Notes: a model not told the origin generated them from the sequence alone. 64,000 nucleotides of DNA from Rhodoluna sp. (GCA_024641985.1 JAHEBZ010000003.1:310001-374000), one strand, 5' to 3'; shown: positions 37,521 through 46,483, counted from the first letter of the stretch. Numbers and translations are program-made.

Positions 37521-38758
37521 GGAGTAACTAAGACACCCTTTCCGACTACGGTAATTCCCGAGTCGGTGACGTGGAAACCACGGTCAAGGTCGCGTTGCTT
37601 GTCGACACCGATCGAGGCGCCATCGGCAACGATAACGCTCTTATCGAGGATAGCCTTTCGAATAGTGCAATCGCGGCCAACTTGAACGCCGTCGAGCAAA
37701 ATTGAGTCGGTGATTAGCGCCCGAGAGTGAACCCTAACGTGTGGCGACAGCACACTTCTCTCGACAATTCCGCCAGAAACCACGGTGCCAAGCGAAACAA
37801 TCGAATCGGTGGTGCGCCCCTGATTGCCTTCGCCATCGTGAACGAATTTAGCTGGAGGCAGGTTCACCTGCTGGGTGTGCACCGGCCATTCGGAGTTGTA
37901 AAGGTTAAATACCGGCATCACCGAAATCAGGTCCATGTGGGCGTCGTAATAAGAATCCATGGTTCCGACATCGCGCCAGTATGAGTGATCGCGCTCGGTT
38001 GAGCCAGGGATTTCGTTATAGGTGAAGTCATAAACACCAGCGTCATCGCGAGCCACCATGTAGGGAACAATATCGCCACCCATGTCGTGGCTCGAGTCTT
38101 CGAGTGTGCCATCGTGTTCGATTGCATCAATCAGCGCTTGGGCAGTGAAAACATAATTGCCCATAGAGGCCAAAACTTCGCCAGGTGACTCTGGCAAACC
38201 CTTAGGATTTGCCGGCTTCTCGAGGAAAGCTGCAATCTTGGTTGGATCGGCATCATCGATCTCGATTACGCCGAATTGGTTTGCCAGTGCCAATGGTTGA
38301 CGAATTGCAGCCACTGTCACGCCTCGACCCGAGGCAATGTGCGCCTGAATCATTTGGTCGAAATCCATACGGTAAACGTGGTCGGCACCAACGACTACCA
38401 CGATGTCAGGGCGCTCATCGCTTAGCAGGTTCATGCTTTGCAAGATGGCATCGGCCGAACCCGAAAACCACCGCTTGCCTAAGCGCTGCTGAGCCGGAAC
38501 CGAAGCTACGTATGCCCCCAAGAGCGGCGACATGCGCCAGGTTTGCGAAATATGCCTGTCGAGCGAGTGTGACTTGTATTGAGTCAGAACTACGATGCGG
38601 CGAAGCCCGGAGTTGATCAGATTCGACAGCGCAAAGTCGATCAGTCGATAACTTCCCCCAAACGGAACCGCGGGCTTTGCCCTGTCGGCGGTAAGTGGCA
38701 TTAGTCGTTTGCCCTCGCCACCAGCGAGAACCATTCCAAAAATACGCGGTGCACTCAT
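37517..38758 (-). CDS. glgC: Glucose-1-phosphate adenylyltransferase
   Basis: 413 residues. The N-terminal nucleotidyltransferase loop is [35 protein letters not shown] and [15 protein letters not shown] follow, and a C-terminal left-handed beta-helix carries the allosteric region. It makes ADP-glucose for glycogen or for maltose-1-phosphate. It is divergent from glgA across 47 bases. Its ATG lies seven bases after a TAACAT element with no Shine-Dalgarno, predicting a leaderless mRNA. It overlaps serB by four bases. Confidence 0.96.
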   Translation of the reverse strand: MSAPRIFGMVLAGGEGKRLMPLTADRAKPAVPFGGSYRLIDFALSNLINSGLRRIVVLTQYKSHSLDRHISQTWRMSPLLGAYVASVPAQQRLGKRWFSGSADAILQSMNLLSDERPDIVVVVGADHVYRMDFDQMIQAHIASGRGVTVAAIRQPLALANQFGVIEIDDADPTKIAAFLEKPANPKGLPESPGEVLASMGNYVFTAQALIDAIEHDGTLEDSSHDMGGDIVPYMVARDDAGVYDFTYNEIPGSTERDHSYWRDVGTMDSYYDAHMDLISVMPVFNLYNSEWPVHTQQVNLPPAKFVHDGEGNQGRTTDSIVSLGTVVSGGIVERSVLSPHVRVHSRALITDSILLDGVQVGRDCTIRKAILDKSVIVADGASIGVDKQRDLDRGFHVTDSGITVVGKGVLVTP

Positions 38759-38771
38759 ATTCAGAATGTTA
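38759..38771 (-). promoter_or_regulatory. Predicted leaderless promoter -10 of glgC
   Basis: Read on the minus strand, TAACAT (38766-38771) is followed by seven bases and the glgC ATG. The same hexamer serves glgA on the other strand. The -35 position expected for glgA overlaps this element. Confidence 0.5.
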
Positions 38772-38793
38772 TTGGTCTTTTATTTCGGGGCAG

Positions 38794-38805
38794 TAACATG
38801 GCGAC
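38794..38805 (+). promoter_or_regulatory. Predicted leaderless promoter -10 of glgA
   Basis: TAACAT (38794-38799) is followed by exactly six bases and the glgA ATG at 38806. No Shine-Dalgarno is present. It faces the identical hexamer of glgC within a 47-base spacer. Confidence 0.5.
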
Positions 38806-39996
38806 ATGAGAATAGACCTGATCAGCAAGGAATATCCGCCAAACATTTACGGTGGAGCGGGCGTACATGTCGCTGAATTAGTGAAAGTACTGCGAAATCA
38901 GATAGAAGTTAAGGTTCGCTGCTTCGGCGAAGACCGTAATGAAACCGATACATTCGCATACCGTCACCATCCCGAGTTTGACGCGGTGAATGGCGCACTG
39001 CAAACCATGGCCGTCGATTTGAGCATGGTTAATGACATAGCCGGCGCCGACTTGGTGCACAGCCACACTTGGTATGCAAACTTCGCGGGGCAAGTTGCTG
39101 GCACCTTGCATGGAATTCCTCACCTCATCACTGCTCACAGCCTCGAACCACTGCGCCCCTGGAAAGAGCAACAACTTGGCGGGGGATACCGCCTTTCATC
39201 CTGGGTCGAACGCACTGCCTATGAGGGTGCCACCGGCATCATTGCCGTATCTGACGGCATGCGCAAAGACATTTTGCGGGCCTACCCCCAGCTTGACCCA
39301 AACAAAGTAAGCGTTGTGCACAACGGAATCGACCTCGATGCCTTCCGAGCCGCCGATAACCCCGATTTGGTTCGCGCCAACGGAGTTAATCCCGATCAAC
39401 GAAGCGTTGTATTCGTCGGCCGCATCACCATGCAAAAAGGCCTTCCTTACTTGCTCAAGGCCGCAAAAGAACTACCTAGCGATGTTCAGCTCGTTTTGTG
39501 TGCAGGCGCCCCTGACACCCCGCAGATTCTTCAAGAAGTCACCGAGCTCGTTGAAGAACTTCGCAAGGTACGTAACAACGTGATTTGGGTAGAGAAGCAT
39601 CTCAGTCGGGCTGAACTGATTGCAATGCTTTCGGCAGCCACGGTTTTTGCGTGCCCATCGATCTATGAACCGCTTGGCATCGTGAACCTCGAGGCCATGG
39701 CATGTGGAACACCGGTCGTTGCAACTGCAACCGGCGGAATTCCGGAGGTTGTCTCCGACGGCGAGACAGGCCTCTTGGTGCCCATCGAGCAACTGATGGA
39801 TGGCAGCGGAAAGCCCCTGGATGAAAGCAAATTTGTAGCCGACTTTGCCGCTGCATTGAACCAAATGCTCGCGCATCCAAAGCTTGAAGAATTCGGCCTT
39901 GCCGGTCGCAAGCGAGTGGAGTCTTTGTTTAGCTGGAACAGCATTGCTGAACAAACTATTCGTGTTTATCAAAAGGCAATCAACACAATCGCATAG
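38806..39996 (+). CDS. glgA: Glycogen synthase, GT4 family (GlgA/GlgM type)
   Basis: 396 residues, a GT-B fold glycosyltransferase. The N-terminal acceptor half begins ISKEYPPNIYGGAGVHVAEL; the C-terminal donor half has VFVGRITMQKGL and the EX7E site in YEPLGIVNLEAMACGTPVV. It uses ADP-glucose. The length and the divergent glgC match mycobacterial Rv1212c/Rv1213, where the enzyme makes maltose-1-phosphate (GlgM) as well as extending glucans. Which activity applies here cannot be told by sequence reading. Predicted leaderless. Confidence 0.92.
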   Translation: MRIDLISKEYPPNIYGGAGVHVAELVKVLRNQIEVKVRCFGEDRNETDTFAYRHHPEFDAVNGALQTMAVDLSMVNDIAGADLVHSHTWYANFAGQVAGTLHGIPHLITAHSLEPLRPWKEQQLGGGYRLSSWVERTAYEGATGIIAVSDGMRKDILRAYPQLDPNKVSVVHNGIDLDAFRAADNPDLVRANGVNPDQRSVVFVGRITMQKGLPYLLKAAKELPSDVQLVLCAGAPDTPQILQEVTELVEELRKVRNNVIWVEKHLSRAELIAMLSAATVFACPSIYEPLGIVNLEAMACGTPVVATATGGIPEVVSDGETGLLVPIEQLMDGSGKPLDESKFVADFAAALNQMLAHPKLEEFGLAGRKRVESLFSWNSIAEQTIRVYQKAINTIA

Positions 39997-40005
39997 GCTC
40001 GAAAC
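39994..40005 (+). promoter_or_regulatory. Predicted leaderless promoter -10 overlapping the glgA stop
   Basis: TAGGCT (39994-39999) contains the TAG stop of glgA and is followed by six bases and the ATG of the ABC ATPase. It matches the hexamer and spacing seen before coaE and the hydrolase at 46484. Confidence 0.45.
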
Positions 40006-40788
40006 ATGTCTCGCGTTATAGATCTAAACAATGTCACTGTCGTTCGCGATCAGCGACCAATTCTCAACAACATCGACTGGCAGGTTGAAGACAATCAACG
40101 CTGGGTGATTGTTGGCCCAAACGGAGCCGGCAAGACCACGCTTTTGCGAGTTGCTGCCGCGCAGATTCACCCAACCCATGGCAAAGCGACAATACTTGGC
40201 GAACGTCTTGGCGAGATAAACGTGTTCGAGCTTCGCACTCGCATTGGTTTTGCATCTAGCGCGCAGGCGGCTCACATTCCTAACTCCGAAACCGTTTTGA
40301 ATTCGGTTATGACCGCGAGTTATGCCGTTACTGGGCGTTGGAACGAGGCCTACGACGACATTGACGAGCGCAGGGCACGCAGGGTGCTGAACGAGTGGCA
40401 CCTCGAAAGTTTTGCTGACAGAGCCTTTGGCACCCTCAGCGATGGCGAGCGCAAGCGCACCCAAATCGCCAGAGCAGTTATGCCAGACCCAGAGCTTTTG
40501 CTGCTAGATGAGCCGGTTGCAAGCCTCGATCTAGCCGCCCGCGAACAGACCATCAACATAATCGGTCAATATGCTTCAGCCCCGATGGCCCCAGCAATGG
40601 TTATGGTTACTCATCACCTAGAAGAGATTCCGGCCGGGTTCACTCACGCTCTGTTAATGCGCGGTGGCGAAATTTTTGCTGCCGGCGAGATTCACCACAC
40701 TCTCACCTCTGACAAGATCAGCGAGGCCTTTGGTTTTGGCTTACAGGTTGAGCACGTTGACGGCCGATTTAGGGCTCGAGCCAAATAA
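40006..40788 (+). CDS. ABC transporter-like ATP-binding protein
   Basis: 260 residues with a full ABC ATPase set. Walker A is GPNGAGKTTLLRV near residue 38, the signature is LSDGERKRTQIARAV (SDGE rather than SGGE), Walker B is LLLLDEPVASLDL, and the switch His is in MVTHHLEEIP. No permease gene is adjacent, so the partner is unknown; similar stand-alone ATPases follow glgA in relatives. It begins nine bases after glgA and has no Shine-Dalgarno. Substrate unknown. Confidence 0.85.
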   Translation: MSRVIDLNNVTVVRDQRPILNNIDWQVEDNQRWVIVGPNGAGKTTLLRVAAAQIHPTHGKATILGERLGEINVFELRTRIGFASSAQAAHIPNSETVLNSVMTASYAVTGRWNEAYDDIDERRARRVLNEWHLESFADRAFGTLSDGERKRTQIARAVMPDPELLLLDEPVASLDLAAREQTINIIGQYASAPMAPAMVMVTHHLEEIPAGFTHALLMRGGEIFAAGEIHHTLTSDKISEAFGFGLQVEHVDGRFRARAK

Positions 40789-40800
40789 GTTTGCAAACCG

Positions 40801-40830
40801 CTGGCAAGGCATAAATCAATCTGGTATGCT
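40801..40830 (+). promoter_or_regulatory. Predicted promoter of rpmE2
   Basis: CTGGCA (40801-40806) and TATGCT (40825-40830) are separated by 18 bases, with an extended TGG before the -10. The leader of about 55 bases ends with a GGAG ribosome site at 40881-40884, seven bases before the ATG. Confidence 0.55.
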
Positions 40831-40891
40831 TTTCCTTTAGTGCCTAGTGCACGCCAACCCACAGTTTTCTATCTATAAACGGAGTTTTCCC

Positions 40892-41143
40892 ATGAAGGCA
40901 GACATTCACCCAAAGTACGAGCCAGTAGTATTCCGCGACTTGGCATCGGGTGTAGCGTTCCTTACTCGCTCAACCGCGTCTTCAAACAAGACCATCGAGT
41001 GGGAAGACGGCAACAGCTACCCAGTGTTTGACGTTGAAATCTCTTCAGAGTCACACCCGTTCTACACCGGCAAGCAGCGCATCATGGACACCGCTGGCCG
41101 CGTCGAGCGCTTCAACGCTCGCTACAAGAACTTTGGCGCATAA
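40892..41143 (+). CDS. rpmE2: 50S ribosomal protein L31 type B
   Basis: 83 residues from the ATG at 40892, supported by CGGAG upstream; a GTG at 40847 would add 15 unlike residues. The protein starts [16 protein letters not shown] and lacks the Cys pairs of zinc-binding L31, which is the type B form. In other bacteria the zinc-free paralogue is often induced by zinc limitation; here it may be the sole L31, which this window cannot decide. A UUCG-capped terminator follows at once. Confidence 0.95.
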   Translation: MKADIHPKYEPVVFRDLASGVAFLTRSTASSNKTIEWEDGNSYPVFDVEISSESHPFYTGKQRIMDTAGRVERFNARYKNFGA

Positions 41144-41157
41144 GTCAAAAAGAATTC

Positions 41158-41190
41158 AAAAAAAGCCCTGCTTCGGCAGGGCTTTTTTGT
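41158..41190. terminator. Terminator between rpmE2 and the DnaQ-like gene
   Basis: GCCCTGC (41165-41171), loop TTCG, GCAGGGC (41176-41182), preceded by an A-run and followed by TTTTTT. The A and T runs extend the stem and make it usable in both directions. UUCG is an unusually stable tetraloop. Confidence 0.93.
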
Positions 41191-41202
41191 GTTTGAAGCA
41201 CA

Positions 41203-41937
41203 CTAGCTCTTGAGCTTAAGTGGCCAGCCTCGAGTTAGCGAAAAGTCGGGGTTTTGGCGGCGCATAAATTCTTCGAAACTTGCGTCGTTCGCATCGCTCC
41301 ACGAAATCTGCAGGTTATGCAGCTCTGCTGCCGATGCAGGAAGCTCGGCAGCCCAGCGCTTTGCGATAGCCTGTGCAACGCGCCCGGCTGCCACGGCATC
41401 GGCAGTGGCATTATGCGCATCTTCGAGCTTTACCTTGTAGAACTCGGCCGCGTTTTCGAGGCGACGCTTGCCCTTGCGATAACGATCTTTGAATTTGTCG
41501 ATAACCAATGGGTCGATAATTGGCCCAGGGTTTTCTAGTGGTTTTAGCCCGTGGCGCAGGGCTTCGAAGTGCAAAATGGTGAAATCGTAGGGTGCGTTAT
41601 AGGCGACCACCGGAACGCCTCGATCAAAAAAACTCTGCAACGTGGAGAGCAATTCGGCAACTACCTCGCCGGCCGGCCGGCCATCGCGGCGCGCAATATC
41701 GGTGGTTATGCCGTGAACGTCACTTGCCTGCGAAGGGATTTCGATGGCTGGGTCTGCAAGCCATTCAACGTTGTTGCCCACCACCTGACCCGATTCATCG
41801 AGCTCTACGGCACAGGCCGTAACTATTCGAGCATCGGTTAGGTCGAGGCCGGTGGTTTCGAGGTCGAAAACGGCAATGCTCTTTGCCCACTCGGGCAGTG
41901 GCTCAGCAAAATCGAAAGCTATTTGATCTTCATTCAC
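41203..41937 (-). CDS. DnaQ-like 3'-5' exonuclease
   Basis: 244 residues with the DEDDh exonuclease pattern. Asp and Glu are in AVFDLETTGLD near residue 23, an Asp lies in YNAPYDFTIL near residue 117, and His and Asp are in AHNATADAVAAGRVA near residue 193. It resembles the epsilon proofreading subunit or a related stand-alone exonuclease; there is no BRCT or GIY-YIG extension. The start is a GTG at 41937, exactly six bases after TAGTCT, again a leaderless arrangement. Confidence 0.88.
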   Translation of the reverse strand: MNEDQIAFDFAEPLPEWAKSIAVFDLETTGLDLTDARIVTACAVELDESGQVVGNNVEWLADPAIEIPSQASDVHGITTDIARRDGRPAGEVVAELLSTLQSFFDRGVPVVAYNAPYDFTILHFEALRHGLKPLENPGPIIDPLVIDKFKDRYRKGKRRLENAAEFYKVKLEDAHNATADAVAAGRVAQAIAKRWAAELPASAAELHNLQISWSDANDASFEEFMRRQNPDFSLTRGWPLKLKS

Positions 41938-41949
41938 GGGTTCAGACTA
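41938..41949 (-). promoter_or_regulatory. Predicted leaderless promoter -10 of the DnaQ-like gene
   Basis: On the minus strand TAGTCT (41944-41949) is followed by six bases and the GTG start. No Shine-Dalgarno is visible. Confidence 0.45.
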
Positions 41950-41956
41950 AACCCGA

Positions 41957-42874
41957 CTAGCGACAAAGCCCTGCACCGCGAGCAACTTCGAGTGCAGCTT
42001 TGGCAAGGTTTAGCGAGAAAAGGTGCAACCCTGGCGCGCCTGCGGCCACCAAATCGGCAGCCAATTTAATCGAATAATCGATGCCGATAGTTCGAGCCTG
42101 AGCCTCATCGGCGGTTTCAAACTTTTTCAAGAGCTCGGTTGGCAATTTTGCACCACTCATCTCGGCCATTCGAACAATGCGATCGGCGTTCGAAATTGGC
42201 ATCAACCCGGGAATGATTGGCATAGTTGCGCCGGCTTGCCTCGATGACTCAACAAGCTCAACATAGGCCTCAACCGTGAAAAACAACTGCGTCATGGCAT
42301 AGCTGGCACCAGCAGCCTGCTTGAGGCTCAAAACCTTGGCATCGTGAATTAGGTCTGGAGACTCTGGATGTTTCTCGGGAAAGGCAGCAACACCCACCTC
42401 AAGATTCGTGTCTCGCGATACCAACTCAACTAGCTCTAACGCGGTTTTCAATTCGCCTTCGGCGAGCGCATTGGGGTTATCGCGTGGCGAATCTCCGCGC
42501 AGCGCAAGAATTGAGCTGACTCCTGCGGCTTCAAAGCGCTCGATAACCTCGCGGGTAGATGCCCGCGTAGCGCCGACACAGGTAAGGTGCCCAATTGTAG
42601 GCACTTGTTTAGCCATTCGGTCGACCACGGCAAGTGAGGTTTCACGATTTGAGCCACCGGCGCCATATGTAACCGAAACGAAATCGGGATTTACCTCTAA
42701 AAGTTTGTCGAACGAACGCCATAATGTGGCTGCACCATCATCGTCTTTTGGTGGAAAAAATTCAAACGAAAGGGTTGGCTCTGACTTTGCGGCCCTTGCA
42801 CTCAGGATGTCGGTGACTCGCGCGGCGCCAACGACCGGGCGCGTTTGATCGCGAAGCAAAGGGAAATCAGGCAT
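41957..42874 (-). CDS. metF: 5,10-methylenetetrahydrofolate reductase
   Basis: 305 residues, a TIM-barrel FAD enzyme. The N-terminal LSFEFFPPKDD carries the catalytic Glu. FVSVTYGAGGSN, HLTCVGATR, ILALRGDSPRDN and AMTQLFFTVEAYVELVES are family blocks. It makes 5-methyltetrahydrofolate, the methyl donor for the neighbouring metH. It is divergent from metH across 46 bases and has a TATACT element six bases before its ATG, so it is probably leaderless. Confidence 0.96.
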   Translation of the reverse strand: MPDFPLLRDQTRPVVGAARVTDILSARAAKSEPTLSFEFFPPKDDDGAATLWRSFDKLLEVNPDFVSVTYGAGGSNRETSLAVVDRMAKQVPTIGHLTCVGATRASTREVIERFEAAGVSSILALRGDSPRDNPNALAEGELKTALELVELVSRDTNLEVGVAAFPEKHPESPDLIHDAKVLSLKQAAGASYAMTQLFFTVEAYVELVESSRQAGATMPIIPGLMPISNADRIVRMAEMSGAKLPTELLKKFETADEAQARTIGIDYSIKLAADLVAAGAPGLHLFSLNLAKAALEVARGAGLCR

Positions 42875-42886
42875 TCCATAAGTATA
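42875..42886 (-). promoter_or_regulatory. Predicted leaderless promoter -10 of metF
   Basis: On the minus strand TATACT (42881-42886), a near-consensus -10, is followed by six bases and the metF ATG. It faces the metH element in the same short spacer. Confidence 0.55.
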
Positions 42887-42906
42887 TTCGGCAAACCCCT
42901 CTGGTT

Positions 42907-42920
42907 TAGACTTATGACGT
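42907..42920 (+). promoter_or_regulatory. Predicted leaderless promoter -10 of metH
   Basis: TAGACT (42907-42912) is followed by eight bases and the metH ATG at 42921. There is no Shine-Dalgarno, and the 46-base spacer leaves no room for a cobalamin or SAM riboswitch. Confidence 0.5.
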
Positions 42921-45900
42921 ATGTTTACCCCTAAATCTCAAGCCCTCATCGAGGCCGTTCGTTCACGCGTAGTTGTTGCCGATGGCGCGATGGGAACGAT
43001 GATTCAAGAGGCCAACCCGACACTCGACGAGTTTGAGGGCTATGAGGGCTGCAACGAGATCCTAAATGTAACCCGGCCCGATATCATCGCCGGTATACAC
43101 GCCCAATATCTCAAGGCCGGCGCCGAAGCTATCGAGACCAATACTTTTGGTGCCAACTTTGCCAACCTTGCCGAATATGGCATCGAAAGTCGCATCGAAG
43201 AATTGGCTTTTGCCGGTGCAAAACTTGCCCGCGAAGTAGCCGATGATTTCAGCACCGAAGACAAGCCTCGCTGGGTCTTGGGTTCGGTAGGCCCAGGAAC
43301 CAAGCTTCCGAGCCTAGGCCACGAAAAGTTTTCTGTGCTTCGCGACGCATACCAGCTCGAAGCGCTTGGCCTTATTCGCGGTGGCGTAGACGCAATTCTG
43401 ATCGAAACGGCTCAAGATTTGCTGCAGGCAAAAAGCGCCGTGATTGGCTCAAAGCGAGCAATGAAGGCGCTGTCGATTCAGGTTCCCATCCTCGTTTCGG
43501 TTACTGTCGAAACAACCGGCACCATGTTGCTTGGCTCAGAGATTGGTGCGGCACTCACCGCTCTCGCCGCCCTAGGCATCGATGCAATCGGCATGAACTG
43601 TGCCACTGGCCCAACCGAGATGAGCGAGCACCTTCGTTATCTTTCAAAGTTTTCTCAGCTTCCACTGGTGGTTATGCCCAATGCCGGGCTGCCAATTCTT
43701 GGCCCTCACGGCGCTCACTACCCACTCACTGGCAGCGAGCTGGCTAGCGCGCAACTTCAGTTCGTTAAAGAATATGGAGCCGGCCTCGTAGGCGGTTGCT
43801 GCGGCACAACACCGACACACATCGCTGAAATCGCCAAAGCAGTGGCCGATCAAAAGCCATCGCGCCCCGCCTTCATCGATGAGCCTGGTTTGGCTAGTTT
43901 GTATCAACACCAGCCTTTCGATCAGACCATGACCTACCTTTCAATCGGCGAGCGCACCAACGCAAACGGCTCAAAGGCGTTTCGCGATGCAATGCTTGCC
44001 GAAAACTGGGAGGAGTGCATCGAGATTGCTCGCTCGCAAACTCGTGAGGGTGCCCACCTTCTAGACGTTTGCGTTGACTATGTTGGCCGAAACGGCGTGA
44101 ACGATGCCCGAGAGCTAGTGAGCCGATTGGCAACTGCAACCACGTTGCCACTGGTTCTAGATTCAACCGAACCCGCCGTTCTCGAGGCAGGCCTCGAGTG
44201 CATGGGTGGCCGAGCCATGATCAACTCGGTCAACTATGAAGATGGCGATGGCCCCAACTCACGCTTTGCACGAATTATGCCGCTTGTGGTTGAGCACGGC
44301 GCCGCCGTTGTTGCGCTCACCATCGACGAAGAGGGGCAGGCCCGCACGGCCGAAACAAAATTTGCCATTGCCAAGCGCCTCATCGATGACCTGACCTCAA
44401 ATTGGGCAATGCGCCTAGTCGACATAACCGTCGACACACTCACATTTCCGATTGCCACTGGCCAAGATGAAACGCGTCGCGACGGCATCGAAACCATCGA
44501 AGCCATTCGCCGACTAAACGCCGCTTACCCGGGTGTTCAGACCACCCTCGGCATTTCAAACATTTCGTTCGGCCTTAGCCCGGCAGCGCGTCACGTTTTA
44601 AACTCTGTTTTCTTGCACGAGTGCGTGCAGGCTGGCCTTACCAGCGCCATTGTTCACGCAGCGCGCATCATGCCACTCAACCAAATACCGGCCGAGCAGC
44701 TCGATGCAGCCATGGGGCTAATCTATGACAAGCGCGAATATGATGCAGATGGTTTAGTTAGCTATGACCCGCTAACCCACTTCTTAGATGTATTCAGCGG
44801 AGTCGATTCAAAGGCCGCACGTCAGTCTCGCGCCGAAGAACTTGCTGCAATGCCTCTCAAAGATCGCCTCGAACGTCGAATTATCGACGGCGAGAAAAAG
44901 GGTCTAGAGCCAGATCTTGATGAGGCGCTGGCCAGCGGAATGACAGCGCTCGGCATCATCAACGATCATTTGCTTTCGGGCATGCAGGTTGTTGGAGAGC
45001 TATTTGGCAAGGGCGAGATGCAGCTGCCATTTGTGCTGCAGTCTGCCGAGGTAATGAAGACCGCGGTCGCACACCTAGAGCCCTTCATCGAAAAAACGGA
45101 TGATGCCGGCAAGGGCAGGATTTTGCTCGCCACGGTGCGTGGCGATGTGCACGACATTGGCAAAAACTTGGTCGATATCATTTTGAGTAACAACGGCTTT
45201 GAAACCGTAAACATTGGCATCAAGCAGCCAATCAACGAAATCCTGAACGCGGCCGAAGAACACAACGTTGATGTGATTGGCCTCAGCGGTTTGCTCGTGA
45301 AGTCAACCCAGATCATGCGCGAAAACCTCGAAGAGATGAACCAACGAGGCTTAGCCGCCCGCTGGCCAGTAATTCTGGGCGGCGCGGCGCTAACCCGCAG
45401 CTTCGTCGAACAAGACCTTGCCGAAATCTATGAGGGTCAGGTTCGCTATGCGCGAGACGCCTTCGAAGGATTGCGCCTTATGGACGCCCTGGTGAAGATT
45501 AAGCGCGGCGACACCTCCGTTGAGCTTCCCGCTCTCAAAAAGCGCGTGGTTAAACCAGTCAGCAAACTAATTCACACCGTTCCAGATATGATGCCCGACC
45601 GCTCAGATGTCGCAAGTGACAACGACATTCCAACCCCGCCATTCTGGGGAACGCGCATCATCAAAGGCATTCCGCTTCGCGACTACTCGACATTCCTCGA
45701 CGAACGCGCCACCTTTATGGGCCAGTGGGGGCTAAAACCCTCTCGGGCCGAAGATGGCGCAAGCTATGAAGAACTTGTCGAAACCGAGGGGCGCCCACGG
45801 TTGCGCTCTTGGTTAGAGCGCATCCAAACTGAAAGTTTGCTTGAAGCCGCGGTTGTCTACGGATACTTCCCTGCGGTTTCTGATGGCGATGATCTCGTAA

Positions 45901-46457
45901 TTTTGCACCACGGTGCAGAAGGCGCTACCGATGGTGGTTCCGGGGGAGTGCCAGGCACTGAGCGAATGAGATTTACCTTCCCTAGGCAAGCCCGCGATCG
46001 CCATCTTTGCTTGAGCGATTTCATCGCTTCAAAGGAAAGCGGCAAGGTCGATGTTGTGCCTTTCCAACTTGTGACAATGGGCAATCGGGTCTCTGAGGCC
46101 GCCAATGAACTCTACGCGGCCAACGATTACCGCAATTATCTTGAACTACACGGCCTTTCGGTGCAGCTAACCGAGGCGCTTGCCGAGTTTTGGCATGCCA
46201 GAGTTCGCGAAGAACTCGGCTTTTCGGGTCAAGACCCCAAAGAGATCGGGGGCATGTTCAAGCTTGACTACCGAGGCGCCCGTTACTCGTTTGGCTATCC
46301 TGCTTGCCCAGAGCTCGAAGATCGAATCAAACTCGTCGAGTTGCTAAAACCAGAGGCAATTGGGGTAACTCTTTCAGAAGAACTGCAGCTGCACCCCGAG
46401 CAGTCAACCGACGCAATGGTGCTGCACCACCCAGAAGCCAAATACTTCTCGGTTTAG
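42921..46457 (+). CDS. metH: Methionine synthase, cobalamin-dependent
   Basis: 1178 residues with all four modules. The homocysteine-binding barrel occupies about 1-310 (VVADGAMGTMIQ; zinc Cys pair in GGCCGTTPTH). The folate barrel follows at about 335-600 (GERTNANGSKAF). The cobalamin domain is at about 640-870, with the axial His in DVHDIGKNLV. The C-terminal activation domain that binds S-adenosylmethionine occupies about 890-1178 (YFSV end; RGARYSFGYPACPELEDR). It transfers the methyl group of methyl-tetrahydrofolate to homocysteine. It needs vitamin B12. Confidence 0.98.
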   Translation: MFTPKSQALIEAVRSRVVVADGAMGTMIQEANPTLDEFEGYEGCNEILNVTRPDIIAGIHAQYLKAGAEAIETNTFGANFANLAEYGIESRIEELAFAGAKLAREVADDFSTEDKPRWVLGSVGPGTKLPSLGHEKFSVLRDAYQLEALGLIRGGVDAILIETAQDLLQAKSAVIGSKRAMKALSIQVPILVSVTVETTGTMLLGSEIGAALTALAALGIDAIGMNCATGPTEMSEHLRYLSKFSQLPLVVMPNAGLPILGPHGAHYPLTGSELASAQLQFVKEYGAGLVGGCCGTTPTHIAEIAKAVADQKPSRPAFIDEPGLASLYQHQPFDQTMTYLSIGERTNANGSKAFRDAMLAENWEECIEIARSQTREGAHLLDVCVDYVGRNGVNDARELVSRLATATTLPLVLDSTEPAVLEAGLECMGGRAMINSVNYEDGDGPNSRFARIMPLVVEHGAAVVALTIDEEGQARTAETKFAIAKRLIDDLTSNWAMRLVDITVDTLTFPIATGQDETRRDGIETIEAIRRLNAAYPGVQTTLGISNISFGLSPAARHVLNSVFLHECVQAGLTSAIVHAARIMPLNQIPAEQLDAAMGLIYDKREYDADGLVSYDPLTHFLDVFSGVDSKAARQSRAEELAAMPLKDRLERRIIDGEKKGLEPDLDEALASGMTALGIINDHLLSGMQVVGELFGKGEMQLPFVLQSAEVMKTAVAHLEPFIEKTDDAGKGRILLATVRGDVHDIGKNLVDIILSNNGFETVNIGIKQPINEILNAAEEHNVDVIGLSGLLVKSTQIMRENLEEMNQRGLAARWPVILGGAALTRSFVEQDLAEIYEGQVRYARDAFEGLRLMDALVKIKRGDTSVELPALKKRVVKPVSKLIHTVPDMMPDRSDVASDNDIPTPPFWGTRIIKGIPLRDYSTFLDERATFMGQWGLKPSRAEDGASYEELVETEGRPRLRSWLERIQTESLLEAAVVYGYFPAVSDGDDLVILHHGAEGATDGGSGGVPGTERMRFTFPRQARDRHLCLSDFIASKESGKVDVVPFQLVTMGNRVSEAANELYAANDYRNYLELHGLSVQLTEALAEFWHARVREELGFSGQDPKEIGGMFKLDYRGARYSFGYPACPELEDRIKLVELLKPEAIGVTLSEELQLHPEQSTDAMVLHHPEAKYFSV

Positions 46458-46471
46458 CCAGCGGCAAAAGT

Positions 46472-46483
46472 TAGGCTAAAGCC
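46472..46483 (+). promoter_or_regulatory. Predicted leaderless promoter -10 of the hydrolase gene
   Basis: TAGGCT (46472-46477) is followed by six bases and the ATG at 46484; no Shine-Dalgarno is seen. It lies within the 26-base metH-hydrolase spacer. Confidence 0.5.

Noticed and set aside
42408-42848. 146-residue plus-strand frame opposite metF
   Set aside because: Low-complexity shadow with no plausible start signal; metF is unambiguous.
42875-42920. Cobalamin or SAM riboswitch before metH
   Set aside because: Only 46 bases separate the two divergent genes, too short for either riboswitch, and no conserved box is seen.
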